Source: Thermoleophilaceae bacterium (lineage in GTDB: Bacteria; Actinomycetota; Thermoleophilia; Solirubrobacterales; Thermoleophilaceae). From it: 64,000 nt of DNA. A program made the position numbers and the translations under genes. The stretch spans positions 32,955-96,954 of the forward strand of contig JADGHQ010000002.1 in the NCBI GenBank assembly GCA_019683805.1. The letters run 5' to 3'. Numbering within the stretch: position 1 is the stretch's first letter; every line of letters starts with the position of its first letter. This document shows, in pieces, positions 9,207 through 18,874 of this stretch. The notes beneath the pieces are model-generated. The model was not told where the DNA came from. It made no database searches and saw only the letters and a program-made list of their open reading frames with translations.

Positions 9207-9551
9207 CTAGACCTCGAACGAGAACTCGCCGCCGCGCGGCGGCTCGGGCGCGGGCGCCGGCGGCGCCGGCGCGGCGGGCCGGGCAGGCGCGGCCGCCGGG
9301 CTCGGCGCACGCGGGTGCCTGCGGCGCCGGTGGGCGCGACGGCCGCGGGGAGGTGTCGTCCGCACGCGCCGCCCCGGTCGCGCGCGCCGCTTCGGCCGTG
9401 AGGGCGCGAGGGGACGAGCCGGCGCGGCCGGGCGCCACGGCGCGGCCGGGCGCTCGGGCTGCGCCGGCCGCACGGGCTCGCGGCCGCACCCCTCGGGCTG
9501 CCCGGAGACGATCAGCAGGCCGGCGGCGAGCAGCGCAGCCAACCGCCCCAT
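9207..9551 (-). CDS. Small secreted Pro/Ala/Arg-rich protein of unknown function
   Basis: This protein has about 114 residues. The ATG at 9551 opens a typical export signal (GRLAALLAAGLLIVSG, residues 2-17). The mature part is low-complexity and very rich in Pro, Ala and Arg, like a wall-spanning linker, and ends in a distinct GGEFSFEV tail. High third-position GC supports coding. A longer reading from 9611 would add 20 residues before the signal and is less likely. It is convergent with otsA and divergent from rpsF. No domain was recognised. Confidence 0.5.
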   Translation of the reverse strand: MGRLAALLAAGLLIVSGQPEGCGREPVRPAQPERPAAPWRPAAPARPLAPSRPKRRARPGRRVRTTPPRGRRAHRRRRHPRAPSPAAAPARPAAPAPPAPAPEPPRGGEFSFEV

Positions 9552-9696
9552 GTTCCGCCATCGAACCCGGCGCACGATGCCGAGCGCCGCGCCTGCTCGC
9601 CGCCGTTCCACGTTCGGCCAAAGGGCGCGCGGGCGCCTTTCTCGCCCCCCGTGCGCACGCAGGGCCGAGCACCGCTGCTATCGTCCCCCGCCGCCT

Positions 9697-10101
9697 ATGC
9701 CGCTCTACGACCTGATGCTCCTGCTCGACCCGAACGCCCCGGACGAGCGCCGCGACGAGATCGTCTCGCAGATGCGCGGCGCGATCGAGGCGGACGGCGC
9801 GCTCCTGGGCCAGCACGACTGGGGCATGCGGCGCCTCGCCTACGAGATCGATCACCGCGGCGAGGCGGACTACCGCCTGTTCCAGTTCGAGGGCCCGCCC
9901 GAGCTCGTCGAGAGGCTCGACCACACGCTCAAGATCGCCGACGGCGTGCTGCGCTTCCGCATCATCAGGCTGAAGCCCGGCTCGCCGCCTCCACCCGAGC
10001 CGCGCGCCCAGAGCGCGCGGCCGGAGCCGCGCGAGGAGGCCGGCACCGCTCAGGTGGCCGCCCGCTCGGTCGCCGACGCGCCGCCTTCCCGCGGGCGCTA
10101 G
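9697..10101 (+). CDS. rpsF: 30S ribosomal protein S6
   Basis: This 134-residue protein binds S18 in the small-subunit platform. The S6 fold spans residues 1-97 (MPLYDLMLLLDPNA, DWGMRRLAYEIDHRGEADY, DGVLRFRIIRL). A Pro/Ala/Glu-rich tail of about 36 residues is longer than in E. coli. TATCGT at 9679-9684 is a possible -10 close to the start, and no clear Shine-Dalgarno is seen. rpsF normally heads rpsF-ssb-rpsR-rplI; here the other three genes lie 3 kb downstream, beyond two genes on the opposite strand. Confidence 0.93.
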   Translation: MPLYDLMLLLDPNAPDERRDEIVSQMRGAIEADGALLGQHDWGMRRLAYEIDHRGEADYRLFQFEGPPELVERLDHTLKIADGVLRFRIIRLKPGSPPPPEPRAQSARPEPREEAGTAQVAARSVADAPPSRGR

Positions 10102-10116
10102 CCGGCCCGGGCGCTC

Positions 10117-12354
10117 CTACCCGTTCGCAGGCGCTCCCGGCGCCGCGCCGCGCATGCCCGCCGCCACCGGGTCGGGCTGGAAGCGCAGCGCGATGAGGGC
10201 GATGTCGTCGCGGGTGTCGCCGCCGCTCCGCTCCATGGCCTTGCGCTCGAGCGTGTCGACGATCTCCTCGGGCGAGCGGCCGCGCAGGCCGGCGAGCATC
10301 GACGCGAGACCCGCCTCGCCGAGATGCCCGCCGAGCGGCCCCGTCTCGATCACGCCGTCGGTGTAGAGGACGAGCGTGTCTCCCGGGCGCATCTCGAGGG
10401 TCGACTCCTCGAAGCCGGCCTCGTGCGACGCGCCCACGATCGTGCCGTACTCGCCGGCGGGCTCGACCGTCCCGTCGGCCCGCAGCACGAGCGCGGGCGG
10501 GTGCCCGGCGAGCGCCAGACGCAGCTCGGCCGTCTCGGAGCGCGGCCTGAAGCGCGCGACGCAGACGGTGCAGAGGTCGCCCCCCTCGCGGAGCATCGCC
10601 TCGTTGAGGATCCCGAGCACGGCGTCCTGCTCGGGCGTCTGCAGGGCGGCCGCGCGTAGCGTGTAGCGTGCGAGCGCGGTGGTCGCGGAAGCCTCGGGCC
10701 CCTTGCCGACCACGTCTCCGATCATGAGCTGCCAGCCGCCGTCGGGGTGGTCGAAGACGTCGTAGAAGTCGCCGCCCACCTCCTGCAGCTCGCCCGCCGC
10801 GCGGTAGCGGACGGCGAGCTCGCCGCCCTCGATCTCCGGCAGGCGCATCGGCAGGAGGCGCGTCTGCAGCGTGTGCGCGATCCGGGTGCGCTCGGTGTAG
10901 AGCCGCGCGTTCTCGACCGCGATTGCGGCGCGCCGCGCGACGTCCTCGGCGAGCCGCAGGTCGTCCTCCGTGAAGATCGCGCCCGACTCGGAGGAGAGGA
11001 GCCCGAGCACGCCGAGCGTGCGGCCGCGCACGCGCAGTGGCGCCGTGATCGCCGATCGCACGTCGAGCCGGCGCAGCAGCTCGAGGTGCCCGCCGTCCCT
11101 CGCCGCCATGACGAGCAGGTCGTCCGTCACCCGCGGGATCAGCTCCGACTCGCCGCTGCGGATCACCTTGAACGCGCCCGAGGCGTCGTCGGGTCGCGGC
11201 GGATACCGCCGCCAGAGCTCCCAGGCGAGATCCTCCTTGGCGGGGTCCGCGTGGGCGACGGCCACCTGCCGCAGCTCCCCGCGTTCGTCGAGGAGCTGGA
11301 TCGCGCACCCGTCGGAGATCGCGGGCACCGCGATGCGGGTGACGTTGGCGAGCGTCTCCTCGTAGTCGAGCGAGGCGTCGAGGATCTCGCCCGCGTGCGC
11401 CAGGAAGGTGGCGCGCCTGCGCGCGGCGCGCTCCGACTCGAGCAGCCGGCGCCGCTCGGTGACGTCGATGACGACCACGCTCACCCCGATCGGCGTGCCG
11501 TCGGGGCCCTTCACCGGTATGTACGAGCCGAGCCAGTGGCGCGTCTCGCCGGGGCAGGCGCGCGTCTCGCCGGCGTACTCGATGTCGCTGAGCGCCTCGC
11601 CCGTCTCGAGCACCTGCCTGAACGCCGCGGACACCTCCTCGCCGAGCTCCTCGCCGACGAGCTCGAACACGGTGCGCCCGATGTGATCCCCGACCGGGAT
11701 GCCGTTCATCGCCGCGAGCGCCTCGTTGATCTGCACGCAGCGGAGGTCGGTGTCGTAGAGCGCGAGGCCGACCGGCACGCTCGCGAACACCGAGTCGAGC
11801 TGTGCCCGCGCCCGCTCGGCCTCCTCGTAGAGGCGCGCGTTGTCGATCGCCAGCCCGAAACGGCGCGCCAGGTGGTGCGCGAAGTCGAGGTCCGTCTCGT
11901 TGTAGTGGCGGCTCCCTCCGAGCGCGAGGAAGGTGAGCGCCCCGATGGTGCGCCCGCGCGCCCGCAGCGGCACGATCATGCAGGAGGCGGGCGCGAGCTC
12001 TCCGTACGCCTCGAGCTCGTCGTCCCGAAGCGGCACGGCCGAGTGCCCGACGACGTCGGTCACGAGCTCGGACTCGTCGGTCTCGATCACGTGCAGCACG
12101 CCCTCGCTGCCGGCCTTCTGCTCGCGGTAGCGGCGGCTCAGCTCGAGCAGCAGCCGCTCCTGCTCGGGGTCCGGCTGGCCGCTCGTGATCCCGCGCAGCG
12201 AGCCGTCCGGCCGGAGCACGTCCACGGAGCACCAGTCGGCGAAGTCGGGCACCGCGAGCGTCACGACCTCCTTGAGGGTTCGCTCGTAGTCGAGGGAGCG
12301 AGCGAGGGCGGCGCTGGCCTCGGCGAGGAAGCGGAGCGCGCCCTCGGCCCTCAT
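10117..12354 (-). CDS. GAF-PAS-GAF-SpoIIE protein phosphatase (RsbU-like)
   Basis: This is a cytoplasmic PP2C-type serine phosphatase of about 745 residues. Domains run GAF (about 15-165, ending ARRFGLAIDNARLYEEAE), PAS (about 170-285, SVPVGLALYDTDLRCVQINEA), second GAF (about 310-480) and SpoIIE phosphatase (about 510-735). The phosphatase shows EVGGDFYDVF, MIGDVVGKGPEA, LALAGHPPALVL, VLYTDGVIE and GDTRDDIALIAL, and all acidic metal ligands appear present. Such enzymes dephosphorylate anti-anti-sigma factors in partner-switching cascades. The start is uncertain: ATG 12354 is used, and GTG 12387 with AAGGGG upstream is an alternative. A -10-like TACGCT lies at 12436-12431. Confidence 0.88.
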   Translation of the reverse strand: MRAEGALRFLAEASAALARSLDYERTLKEVVTLAVPDFADWCSVDVLRPDGSLRGITSGQPDPEQERLLLELSRRYREQKAGSEGVLHVIETDESELVTDVVGHSAVPLRDDELEAYGELAPASCMIVPLRARGRTIGALTFLALGGSRHYNETDLDFAHHLARRFGLAIDNARLYEEAERARAQLDSVFASVPVGLALYDTDLRCVQINEALAAMNGIPVGDHIGRTVFELVGEELGEEVSAAFRQVLETGEALSDIEYAGETRACPGETRHWLGSYIPVKGPDGTPIGVSVVVIDVTERRRLLESERAARRRATFLAHAGEILDASLDYEETLANVTRIAVPAISDGCAIQLLDERGELRQVAVAHADPAKEDLAWELWRRYPPRPDDASGAFKVIRSGESELIPRVTDDLLVMAARDGGHLELLRRLDVRSAITAPLRVRGRTLGVLGLLSSESGAIFTEDDLRLAEDVARRAAIAVENARLYTERTRIAHTLQTRLLPMRLPEIEGGELAVRYRAAGELQEVGGDFYDVFDHPDGGWQLMIGDVVGKGPEASATTALARYTLRAAALQTPEQDAVLGILNEAMLREGGDLCTVCVARFRPRSETAELRLALAGHPPALVLRADGTVEPAGEYGTIVGASHEAGFEESTLEMRPGDTLVLYTDGVIETGPLGGHLGEAGLASMLAGLRGRSPEEIVDTLERKAMERSGGDTRDDIALIALRFQPDPVAAGMRGAAPGAPANG

Positions 12355-12478
12355 GACTCCCTGCTCATGGACCTCGCGTTCGTTCACCCGCCCCTTGGCC
12401 GGCGCCTGGGGAAAAACCGGCCGTTGGTCCAGCGTACTCCCCCACCGGGCGCTGCGGGAGGGGCGGATCGCGCGCGCC

Positions 12479-12976
12479 TCAGGCGCGCCGCAGCGCGAAG
12501 TCGTGCAGCCCCTCGCGCGCGTCCGCGCAGCCAGGGCACGCGCCGAGATGGGCCTCGAGAGCGGGCATCGCGCCTCCCGGGCTCCCGCCCACGAGCTCGA
12601 TCTCGACGTGCTCGGCGATCGCGGCGAGGCAGTCGCGGCAGTCGGGCGAGCGCGCGCCGCCCAGGGTTCGCGCCAGCTCGGCGAACGCGAAGCTCGCGGC
12701 GAAGACGGTGAAGCGGCTGCTGCCGTCGTAGGCGTCGAGCGAGGCGCGCAGGCGCTCGAACGCCGCCTCGGCGGCTTCGGCCGCCAGGTCGGGGTCGCGC
12801 TCACCGCGCCCGCGCAGCCCGTCCCGCACCGCGCGGGCGACCAGCGAGCGCAGGCGCCCGGCCGCGCGGGCGCGCTCGCGCTCGTCCCCGCCGCTGAGCG
12901 CGGCGAGCCACGCGCGCGAGTCGGGGTCGGGCGCGCTCGCGGGATCGGGGCAAGGCGAGGGCACGGCGGAGAGCAT
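12479..12976 (-). CDS. Sigma-70 region 2-like protein fused to a ZAS-type zinc anti-sigma motif
   Basis: This protein has about 165 residues. Residues 20-105 resemble ECF sigma region 2 (AAFERLRASLDAYDGSSRF, followed by a VFAASFAFAELARTL helix equivalent to the TWAYKFALxEA segment). In place of region 4, residues 113-150 carry C113-x2-C116 and H143-x3-C147-x2-C150, the signature of zinc-binding anti-sigma (ZAS/RsrA) domains. It may be a decoy sigma or a redox-sensing regulator. The ATG at 12976 lacks a clear Shine-Dalgarno, and longer GTG starts exist upstream. It lies about 90 nt upstream of the SpoIIE phosphatase on the same strand. Confidence 0.6.
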   Translation of the reverse strand: MLSAVPSPCPDPASAPDPDSRAWLAALSGGDERERARAAGRLRSLVARAVRDGLRGRGERDPDLAAEAAEAAFERLRASLDAYDGSSRFTVFAASFAFAELARTLGGARSPDCRDCLAAIAEHVEIELVGGSPGGAMPALEAHLGACPGCADAREGLHDFALRRA

Positions 12977-13169
12977 GGCGACTCGGGCGGTCGTCGGTCC
13001 CGCGGAGGACCTGGCGGGACGAGCTTCCGTCACGGCAGTGGGCGCGATCGTGAAAACGCGCCGACATTGCCGCAACTTTCGCGGACGAGGCCCTGTTGGC
13101 GTCGGTTCGGGCCTGTACCCTCGACCGAGATCCCAACCGCCCGCCCAGACCGAAGGAGCATCAACTCAC

Positions 13170-13622
13170 ATGGCAGCCACCAACATCAACCGCGTCGTCC
13201 TGACGGGCAACCTCACGCGGGATCCAGAGCTTCGCACCACCACCGGCGGGACCTCCGTCTGCAGCCTGCGCATCGCCTGCAACACGCGCCGGCGCGACCC
13301 CTCCGGCGAGTGGGTCGACAAGCCGAACTTCTTCGACGTCACGGTGTGGGGCGCCCAGGGCGAGAACTGCGCGACCTACCTCCAGAAGGGGCGTCCGGTC
13401 GCCATCGATGGCCGGCTTGAGTGGCGCGAGTGGGAAGACAAGGACGGCAACAAGCGCCAGTCGGTCGAGATCGTCGCCGACTCGGTGCAGTTCCTCGGCT
13501 CGCGCGAGGGCGTCGAGAACGGCGGACGCTTCACTCCGCGCAGCGACCTCCCGGCCGACACAGCCGACTTCGAGACCGCGCCCGCCGGCCCGGGGAACGC
13601 GGACGATGACATCCCGTTCTAA
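13170..13622 (+). CDS. ssb: Single-stranded DNA-binding protein
   Basis: This 150-residue homotetrameric ssDNA-binding protein acts in replication and repair. The OB fold spans about 1-112 (NRVVLTGNLTRDPELR, FFDVTVWGAQGENCATYLQKG, EWREWEDKDGNKRQSVEIVA). A short acidic linker ends in DDDIPF, the canonical partner-binding tip. AAGGAG at 13153-13158 lies 11 nt before the ATG. TACCCT at 13116-13121 is a candidate -10. It heads ssb-rpsR-rplI-dnaB. Confidence 0.96.
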   Translation: MAATNINRVVLTGNLTRDPELRTTTGGTSVCSLRIACNTRRRDPSGEWVDKPNFFDVTVWGAQGENCATYLQKGRPVAIDGRLEWREWEDKDGNKRQSVEIVADSVQFLGSREGVENGGRFTPRSDLPADTADFETAPAGPGNADDDIPF

Positions 13623-13774
13623 CATGGTCGGTCGCGAATTGCCGCATCCGCGGACGAGGCGCCAGGCACCGCGCCCGGCCGCCAGCCGCTCCTCGCTGGT
13701 GGCCGCGGTCATCGGCGGCGGAGAGGGCGCCCTGGGAGCATGCCCGCGGGCGCGGCACTCGGGACCGATCACCC

Positions 13775-13781
13775 AAAGGAG
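13775..13781 (+). promoter_or_regulatory. Ribosome binding site deciding the rpsR TTG start
   Basis: AAAGGAG ends 9 nt before the TTG at 13791. It supports an rpsR start of [10 protein letters not shown] rather than the upstream in-frame ATG at 13740. Confidence 0.65.
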
Positions 13782-13790
13782 CTAGAGAAC

Positions 13791-14066
13791 TTGGCAAAGG
13801 CACGTACAGCCGGCCGTCAGGCGCGTCGGCGCGACCGCAAGGGCAGCCCGGGTAGCGGGCGCAGGAAGCCCTGCGCCTTCTGCCGCGACAAGGTCGACGT
13901 CGTCGACTACAAGGACTTCGGCACCCTGCGCCGCGCCATGAGCGAGAAGGGCAAGATCCGCTCGGCTCGCATCACCGGGGCGTGCCGCAGGCACCAGCGT
14001 CAGCTCGCGATCGCCATCAAGCGCGCCCGCGAGCTCGGCCTGCTGCCCTACGTCGCGGAGCGTTAG
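13791..14066 (+). CDS. rpsR: 30S ribosomal protein S18
   Basis: This 91-residue small-subunit protein pairs with S6. The core is [27 protein letters not shown] and [23 protein letters not shown], ending [10 protein letters not shown]. The CxxC and the later GAC indicate the zinc-type (C+) paralogue. The TTG start is set by AAAGGAG. A 168-nt spacer separates it from ssb; no convincing gene was found there. rplI begins 4 nt after its stop. Confidence 0.95.
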   Translation: MAKARTAGRQARRRDRKGSPGSGRRKPCAFCRDKVDVVDYKDFGTLRRAMSEKGKIRSARITGACRRHQRQLAIAIKRARELGLLPYVAER

Positions 14067-14069
14067 AGG

Positions 14070-14519
14070 ATGGCCCAGGCGATCCTGCTTCAGCCGGTCG
14101 AGAGCCTAGGGGACCGCGGCGACGTCGTCGAGGTCTCCCCGGGGTACCTGCGCAACTACCTCGTCCCGCGCAAGCTCGCGCAGCCCGCCACGCCGGGCGC
14201 GATCGCCGAGGCGCGCCGGCGCGCCGAGGCGGCCGAGCGCGCTGCCGCGGAGCAGGCGGCGAGGGCGCAGGAGAACGCCGCGCTGCTGACGCGGACGGTG
14301 CTCACGATCCGTCAGCAGGCGGGCGACGACGGCCGCCTGTTCGGCTCGGTTACCTCCCAGGACATCGTCGACGCGATCCGGCAGGCCCGCGGCCTGCGGC
14401 TCGACCGGCGCAAGGTCCAGCTCGATCACCCGATCAAGACCACCGGCACGCACATGGTCACCGTCGAGGTGGCGGAGGGCGTGACCGCCGAGGTCAAGAC
14501 GATCGTCACCGGCGAGTAG
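14070..14519 (+). CDS. rplI: 50S ribosomal protein L9
   Basis: This 149-residue large-subunit protein has the two-domain L9 plan. The N-terminal domain (residues 1-50) has AILLQPVESLGDRGDVVEVSPGYLRNYLVP, split here as AILLQPVESLGDRGDV and VEVSPGYLRNYLVP. A long charged helix (about 50-78) follows, then the C-terminal domain with GRLFGSVTSQDI. It is separated from rpsR by 3 nt, so the two are translated together. Length and motifs are normal. Confidence 0.96.
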   Translation: MAQAILLQPVESLGDRGDVVEVSPGYLRNYLVPRKLAQPATPGAIAEARRRAEAAERAAAEQAARAQENAALLTRTVLTIRQQAGDDGRLFGSVTSQDIVDAIRQARGLRLDRRKVQLDHPIKTTGTHMVTVEVAEGVTAEVKTIVTGE

Positions 14520-14596
14520 GAAGCGTTCCGGTGGTCGCAGGCGCTCGCTGGGCGGCGTACTCCGGTAGTCCCGACAGCCTCGTCCCTTGAGCGCAC

Positions 14597-15994
14597 GTGG
14601 CTGTCTCGGTCGCGCCTGACTCGGGCAAGCTGCCTCCCCAGAACCTCGAGGCCGAGTCCTCGGTGCTGGGCGCCATCCTGCTCGCCGAGCAGGCGCTCGA
14701 CGGCGTGCTGGTCGACGTCCGGCTGAAGCCCGAGCACTTCTACAGGCCGCGCCACCAGCTCATCTTCCGGTCGATGATCCGGCTCAAGGAGAAGGCGGAG
14801 CCGGAGGCGATCGACCCGGTCACGGTCTGCGAGGACCTGAGCCGGCACGGCGAGCTCGAGGAGGCAGGCGGCCAGGCGTACATCCACTCGCTGCCGAGCA
14901 TGGTCCCGGCGGCGGGGAACGCCCGCCACTACGCGCGCATCGTGCGCGAGCACGCGCTCATGCGGCGGCTGCTCGAGGCCTCGCGGCAGATCCAGGATGA
15001 GGTCTACAGCTGGAGCGGGGACGCGAGCTCGCTCGTCGAGCGCGCGGAGTCGCTCTTCTTCAAGGTCGGGCACGAGGACCGCACGGGCGAGCTGCGCTCG
15101 ATCGAGGACGTCCTCCACGACGAGCTCGACAAGCTGGAGCTCGTCTCGCGCCAGGGCCTGCCGGTCACCGGCACGCCCTCGGGGTTCACGGACCTCGACG
15201 AGCTCACCGGCGGCTTCCAGCCCGGCAACCTGATCGTGCTCGCCGCGCGGCCCTCGATGGGCAAGTCCGCGCTCGTCGTCAACATCGCGGAGAACGCGGC
15301 CGTCGAGTACGACCGCCCCGTCGCCCTCTTCTCGCTCGAGATGTCCGAGACAGAGCTCGCCCAGCGCTTCATCGCCTCGCAGGCCAAGCTGAACGGCGAC
15401 GACCTGCGCAAGGGGCGCGTCAAGCCCGACCGCTGGCCGAAGGTCGTGAAGGCCACCGAAAGGCTCGCGCGAGCGCCGCTCTACGTCGACGACTCGAGCG
15501 ACATCGGGATCCTCGAGGTGCGCGCGAAGGCGCGGCGCCTGCACGCGCGCAAGCCGCTCGGGCTGCTGATCGTCGACTACCTGCAGCTCATGCGCCCCGA
15601 GGACCCGACCGCCAGCCGCGTGGAGCAGATCGGGCAGATCAGCCGCGGGCTCAAGATCCTCGCGCGCGAGCTCCAGATCCCGGTGATCGCGGTGTCGCAG
15701 CTCTCGCGCGCCGTCGAGGCGCGCCCCGACAAGCGTCCGCTCCTCTCCGACCTGCGCGAGTCGGGCCAGATCGAGCAGGACGCCGACCTCGTGATGTTCA
15801 TCTACCGCGACGAGTACTACAACCGCGACTCCGACCGGCCCGGCGAGGCCGACGTGATCGTCGCCAAGCACCGCAACGGCCCGGTCGGCGACGTGGTGCT
15901 CACGTTCCTCTCGCGCTATCCGAAGTTCGCCAACCTCTACCGCGAGCGGCCCGGCGAGGCGCCGGTCGCGCCCGCCCCCGACGACGGCCTGTGA
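14597..15994 (+). CDS. dnaB: Replicative DNA helicase DnaB
   Basis: This 465-residue hexameric helicase unwinds DNA ahead of the replisome. The N-terminal domain (about 12-115) begins with PPQNLEAESSVLGAILL. The RecA-like domain carries Walker A ARPSMGKS (about 217-224), FSLEMSETELAQRF, Walker B LLIVDYLQLM, and SQLSRAVEARPDKRPLLSDL with the Arg finger region. Length is normal and there is no intein. The start is GTG. The stop overlaps the next gene as GTGA, linking it to a helicase-loader-like ATPase. Confidence 0.96.
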   Translation: MAVSVAPDSGKLPPQNLEAESSVLGAILLAEQALDGVLVDVRLKPEHFYRPRHQLIFRSMIRLKEKAEPEAIDPVTVCEDLSRHGELEEAGGQAYIHSLPSMVPAAGNARHYARIVREHALMRRLLEASRQIQDEVYSWSGDASSLVERAESLFFKVGHEDRTGELRSIEDVLHDELDKLELVSRQGLPVTGTPSGFTDLDELTGGFQPGNLIVLAARPSMGKSALVVNIAENAAVEYDRPVALFSLEMSETELAQRFIASQAKLNGDDLRKGRVKPDRWPKVVKATERLARAPLYVDDSSDIGILEVRAKARRLHARKPLGLLIVDYLQLMRPEDPTASRVEQIGQISRGLKILARELQIPVIAVSQLSRAVEARPDKRPLLSDLRESGQIEQDADLVMFIYRDEYYNRDSDRPGEADVIVAKHRNGPVGDVVLTFLSRYPKFANLYRERPGEAPVAPAPDDGL

Positions 15995-16806
15995 GCGGGC
16001 TCGCGCACGAGGGGCTGTTCGACCCCGCGGGCGAGCGCCCGTACGACGACTCCCCGGATCTCGACGACGAGCTCGAGGTCCGCGCCGCGCGCTTCGGGCG
16101 GGACCCCGGCGCAGGGGAGACGGGCTACTGCCCCGAGGGGGAGTGCGACGGCAGCGGCTGGCTCCTGGGCGACGACAACCTGGCGCGCCCATGCGCGTGC
16201 CGCGAGCGGCGCATCAACCGGGCGCAGAGCCGCCGCATCGGGACCGGCATCCCGAGGCGCTTCCGCGGGGTGTCGTTCGAGCGCAAGCCGATCTGCGACA
16301 TGGACCCCTTCGTGCTGCGCACGGTGCGCGCGTTCACCGAACGGATCTCCGAGCGGCTCGACGAGGGGCGCGGCCTGTGGTTCCAGGGCGACGTGGGCAC
16401 GGGCAAGACGTCGCTCGCCATGCTCGTCTCCAAGGCCGCGCTCGAGGCGGGGCGCTCGGTCGCCATCTACTCCGTGCCCCGGCTGCTCGCCGACATCAAG
16501 GAGACCTACGAGCGCGACGCGGGCGAGTCGTATGCGAGCTTCTTCCGGCGCCTCTGCGAGGTCGACCTGCTCCACCTCGACGACCTCGGCGCCGAGAAGC
16601 GCACCGAGTGGGTGCTCGAGCAGCTCTATTCGATCGTCAACGAGCGCTGGCAGGAGGAGGCGTCGATCGTCGTGACCACCAACCTGACGGACCTCGACGA
16701 GCTGCGCGAGCAGGTGGGGGCGCGCACCGTGTCGCGGCTGGTCGAGATCTGCGGCGACCCCATCCCGATCATGGGACGCGACCTGCGCATGGCCTCGACA
16801 CCGTAG
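15991..16806 (+). CDS. DnaC/DnaI-like AAA+ ATPase (putative helicase loader)
   Basis: This 271-residue protein has the layout of helicase loaders. An N-terminal zinc-binding segment (C47, C52, C68, C70 in CPEGEC and PCAC) is followed by an AAA+ core. The core has Walker A GDVGTGKT (133-140), Walker B LLHLDDLG (about 193-200), sensor I VVTTNLT and an Arg-finger-like SRLVEICG. It starts with GTG inside the dnaB stop, which strongly suggests a shared job with DnaB. Loaders of this type are typical of enterobacteria and Bacillus, so the pairing is notable here. IS21 IstB-type ATPases are similar, but no transposase is present. Confidence 0.82.
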   Translation: MSGLAHEGLFDPAGERPYDDSPDLDDELEVRAARFGRDPGAGETGYCPEGECDGSGWLLGDDNLARPCACRERRINRAQSRRIGTGIPRRFRGVSFERKPICDMDPFVLRTVRAFTERISERLDEGRGLWFQGDVGTGKTSLAMLVSKAALEAGRSVAIYSVPRLLADIKETYERDAGESYASFFRRLCEVDLLHLDDLGAEKRTEWVLEQLYSIVNERWQEEASIVVTTNLTDLDELREQVGARTVSRLVEICGDPIPIMGRDLRMASTP

Positions 16807-16820
16807 CGGCGCCCGCTCCC

Positions 16821-16826
16821 TACACT
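16821..16826 (+). promoter_or_regulatory. -10-like hexamer before purA
   Basis: TACACT lies 9 nt before the purA ATG; no Shine-Dalgarno is present. This fits a leaderless or very short-leader transcript. Confidence 0.4.
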
Positions 16827-16835
16827 CGGCTCGAG

Positions 16836-18136
<1,301 letters not shown>

Positions 18137-18140
<4 letters not shown>

Positions 18141-18874
18141 CCCGAGCCGCCCGCGCCGGGCGCCGCCCGCTCGAGCACCGCGCGCTCGCCGCGGCGAAGC
18201 AGCCGCGCCGCCGTGACGATCGCCCCCATCAGCGCCGTCACCCCGAGCGTCACCTGCACGCTCAGCACGCCCTCCCGCGTCCAGTACACGTCCTCGAGCT
18301 CGAGCAGCAGCGCCGACTCGTCGAGAGTGAGGCCCATGCCGGCGCCGAAGGCGAGCGCGAGCTTGGGCTTCAGCTCCTCGCGGCCGGACGCGACGGCGAT
18401 CGAGCCGGACGCGAACGCGAGCAGGATGCCGGGCACGAAGTGGTGGATGTGGCGGCGGCCGATGTGCACGTCGCGGAACGGGCCGACCCGGCGCCGGCCG
18501 CGCAGCACCCAGGCGAGGCCGCGGGCGGCGAGGAAGGTGACGACGAAGGAGGCGAACAGGTTGAACGCGGCGTTCTCACGGTCGCTTCCCTGCCGGTAGC
18601 CAGCGACGGCGACCGACACCGTCTCGCCGATCGCCTCCTCCGCGGCGAGCAGCAGGTCGTCCGCCTCGGCGGGCATGGGCGCCGAGCCGCGCCGCCAGAC
18701 GCGCCCGACCTCGGCCGCGATCACGCCCGCGGTGGAGGCGAGCGCGGCGAGCGCGAGCGCACCGGTACGACGGTCGGCCACCTCCAGCCCTCTGCGCCGG
18801 CGCAGCATCAGCGGCCGCCGCGCGCCCCGCGCGAGGCCGACGGCTCGGTCTACGACGGGAGCGCTCAGCGCCAT
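18137..18874 (-). CDS. Conserved integral membrane protein of unknown function
   Basis: This 245-residue protein has five or so hydrophobic segments (about 42-58, 105-125, 145-165, 172-188, 200-222). A conserved-looking RRHIHHFVPGILLAF stretch and the ESALLLELEDVYWTREG segment stand out. A His-rich HIHHF at a membrane edge could bind metal, but this is a guess. It is last in the nucleotide-sugar operon; its start overlaps the upstream acetyltransferase stop by 10 nt. No enzymatic family was recognised, so a link to the sugar pathway rests on position alone. Confidence 0.7.

Noticed and set aside
13096..13121. TTGGCG plus TACCCT as a full ssb promoter
   Set aside because: The spacer is only 14 nt; TACCCT may still be a -10, but the -35 is not supported.
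13624..13785. A 53-codon ORF between ssb and rpsR
   Set aside because: Third-position GC is weaker than in true genes, there is no start signal, and it spans the rpsR ribosome site.
14597..15994. Intein or insertion in dnaB
   Set aside because: The protein is 465 residues with contiguous Walker motifs.
15991..16806. IstB-type transposition ATPase
   Set aside because: No IstA transposase or inverted repeats; the gene is coupled to dnaB by GTGA and has a zinc segment as in DnaC/DnaI.
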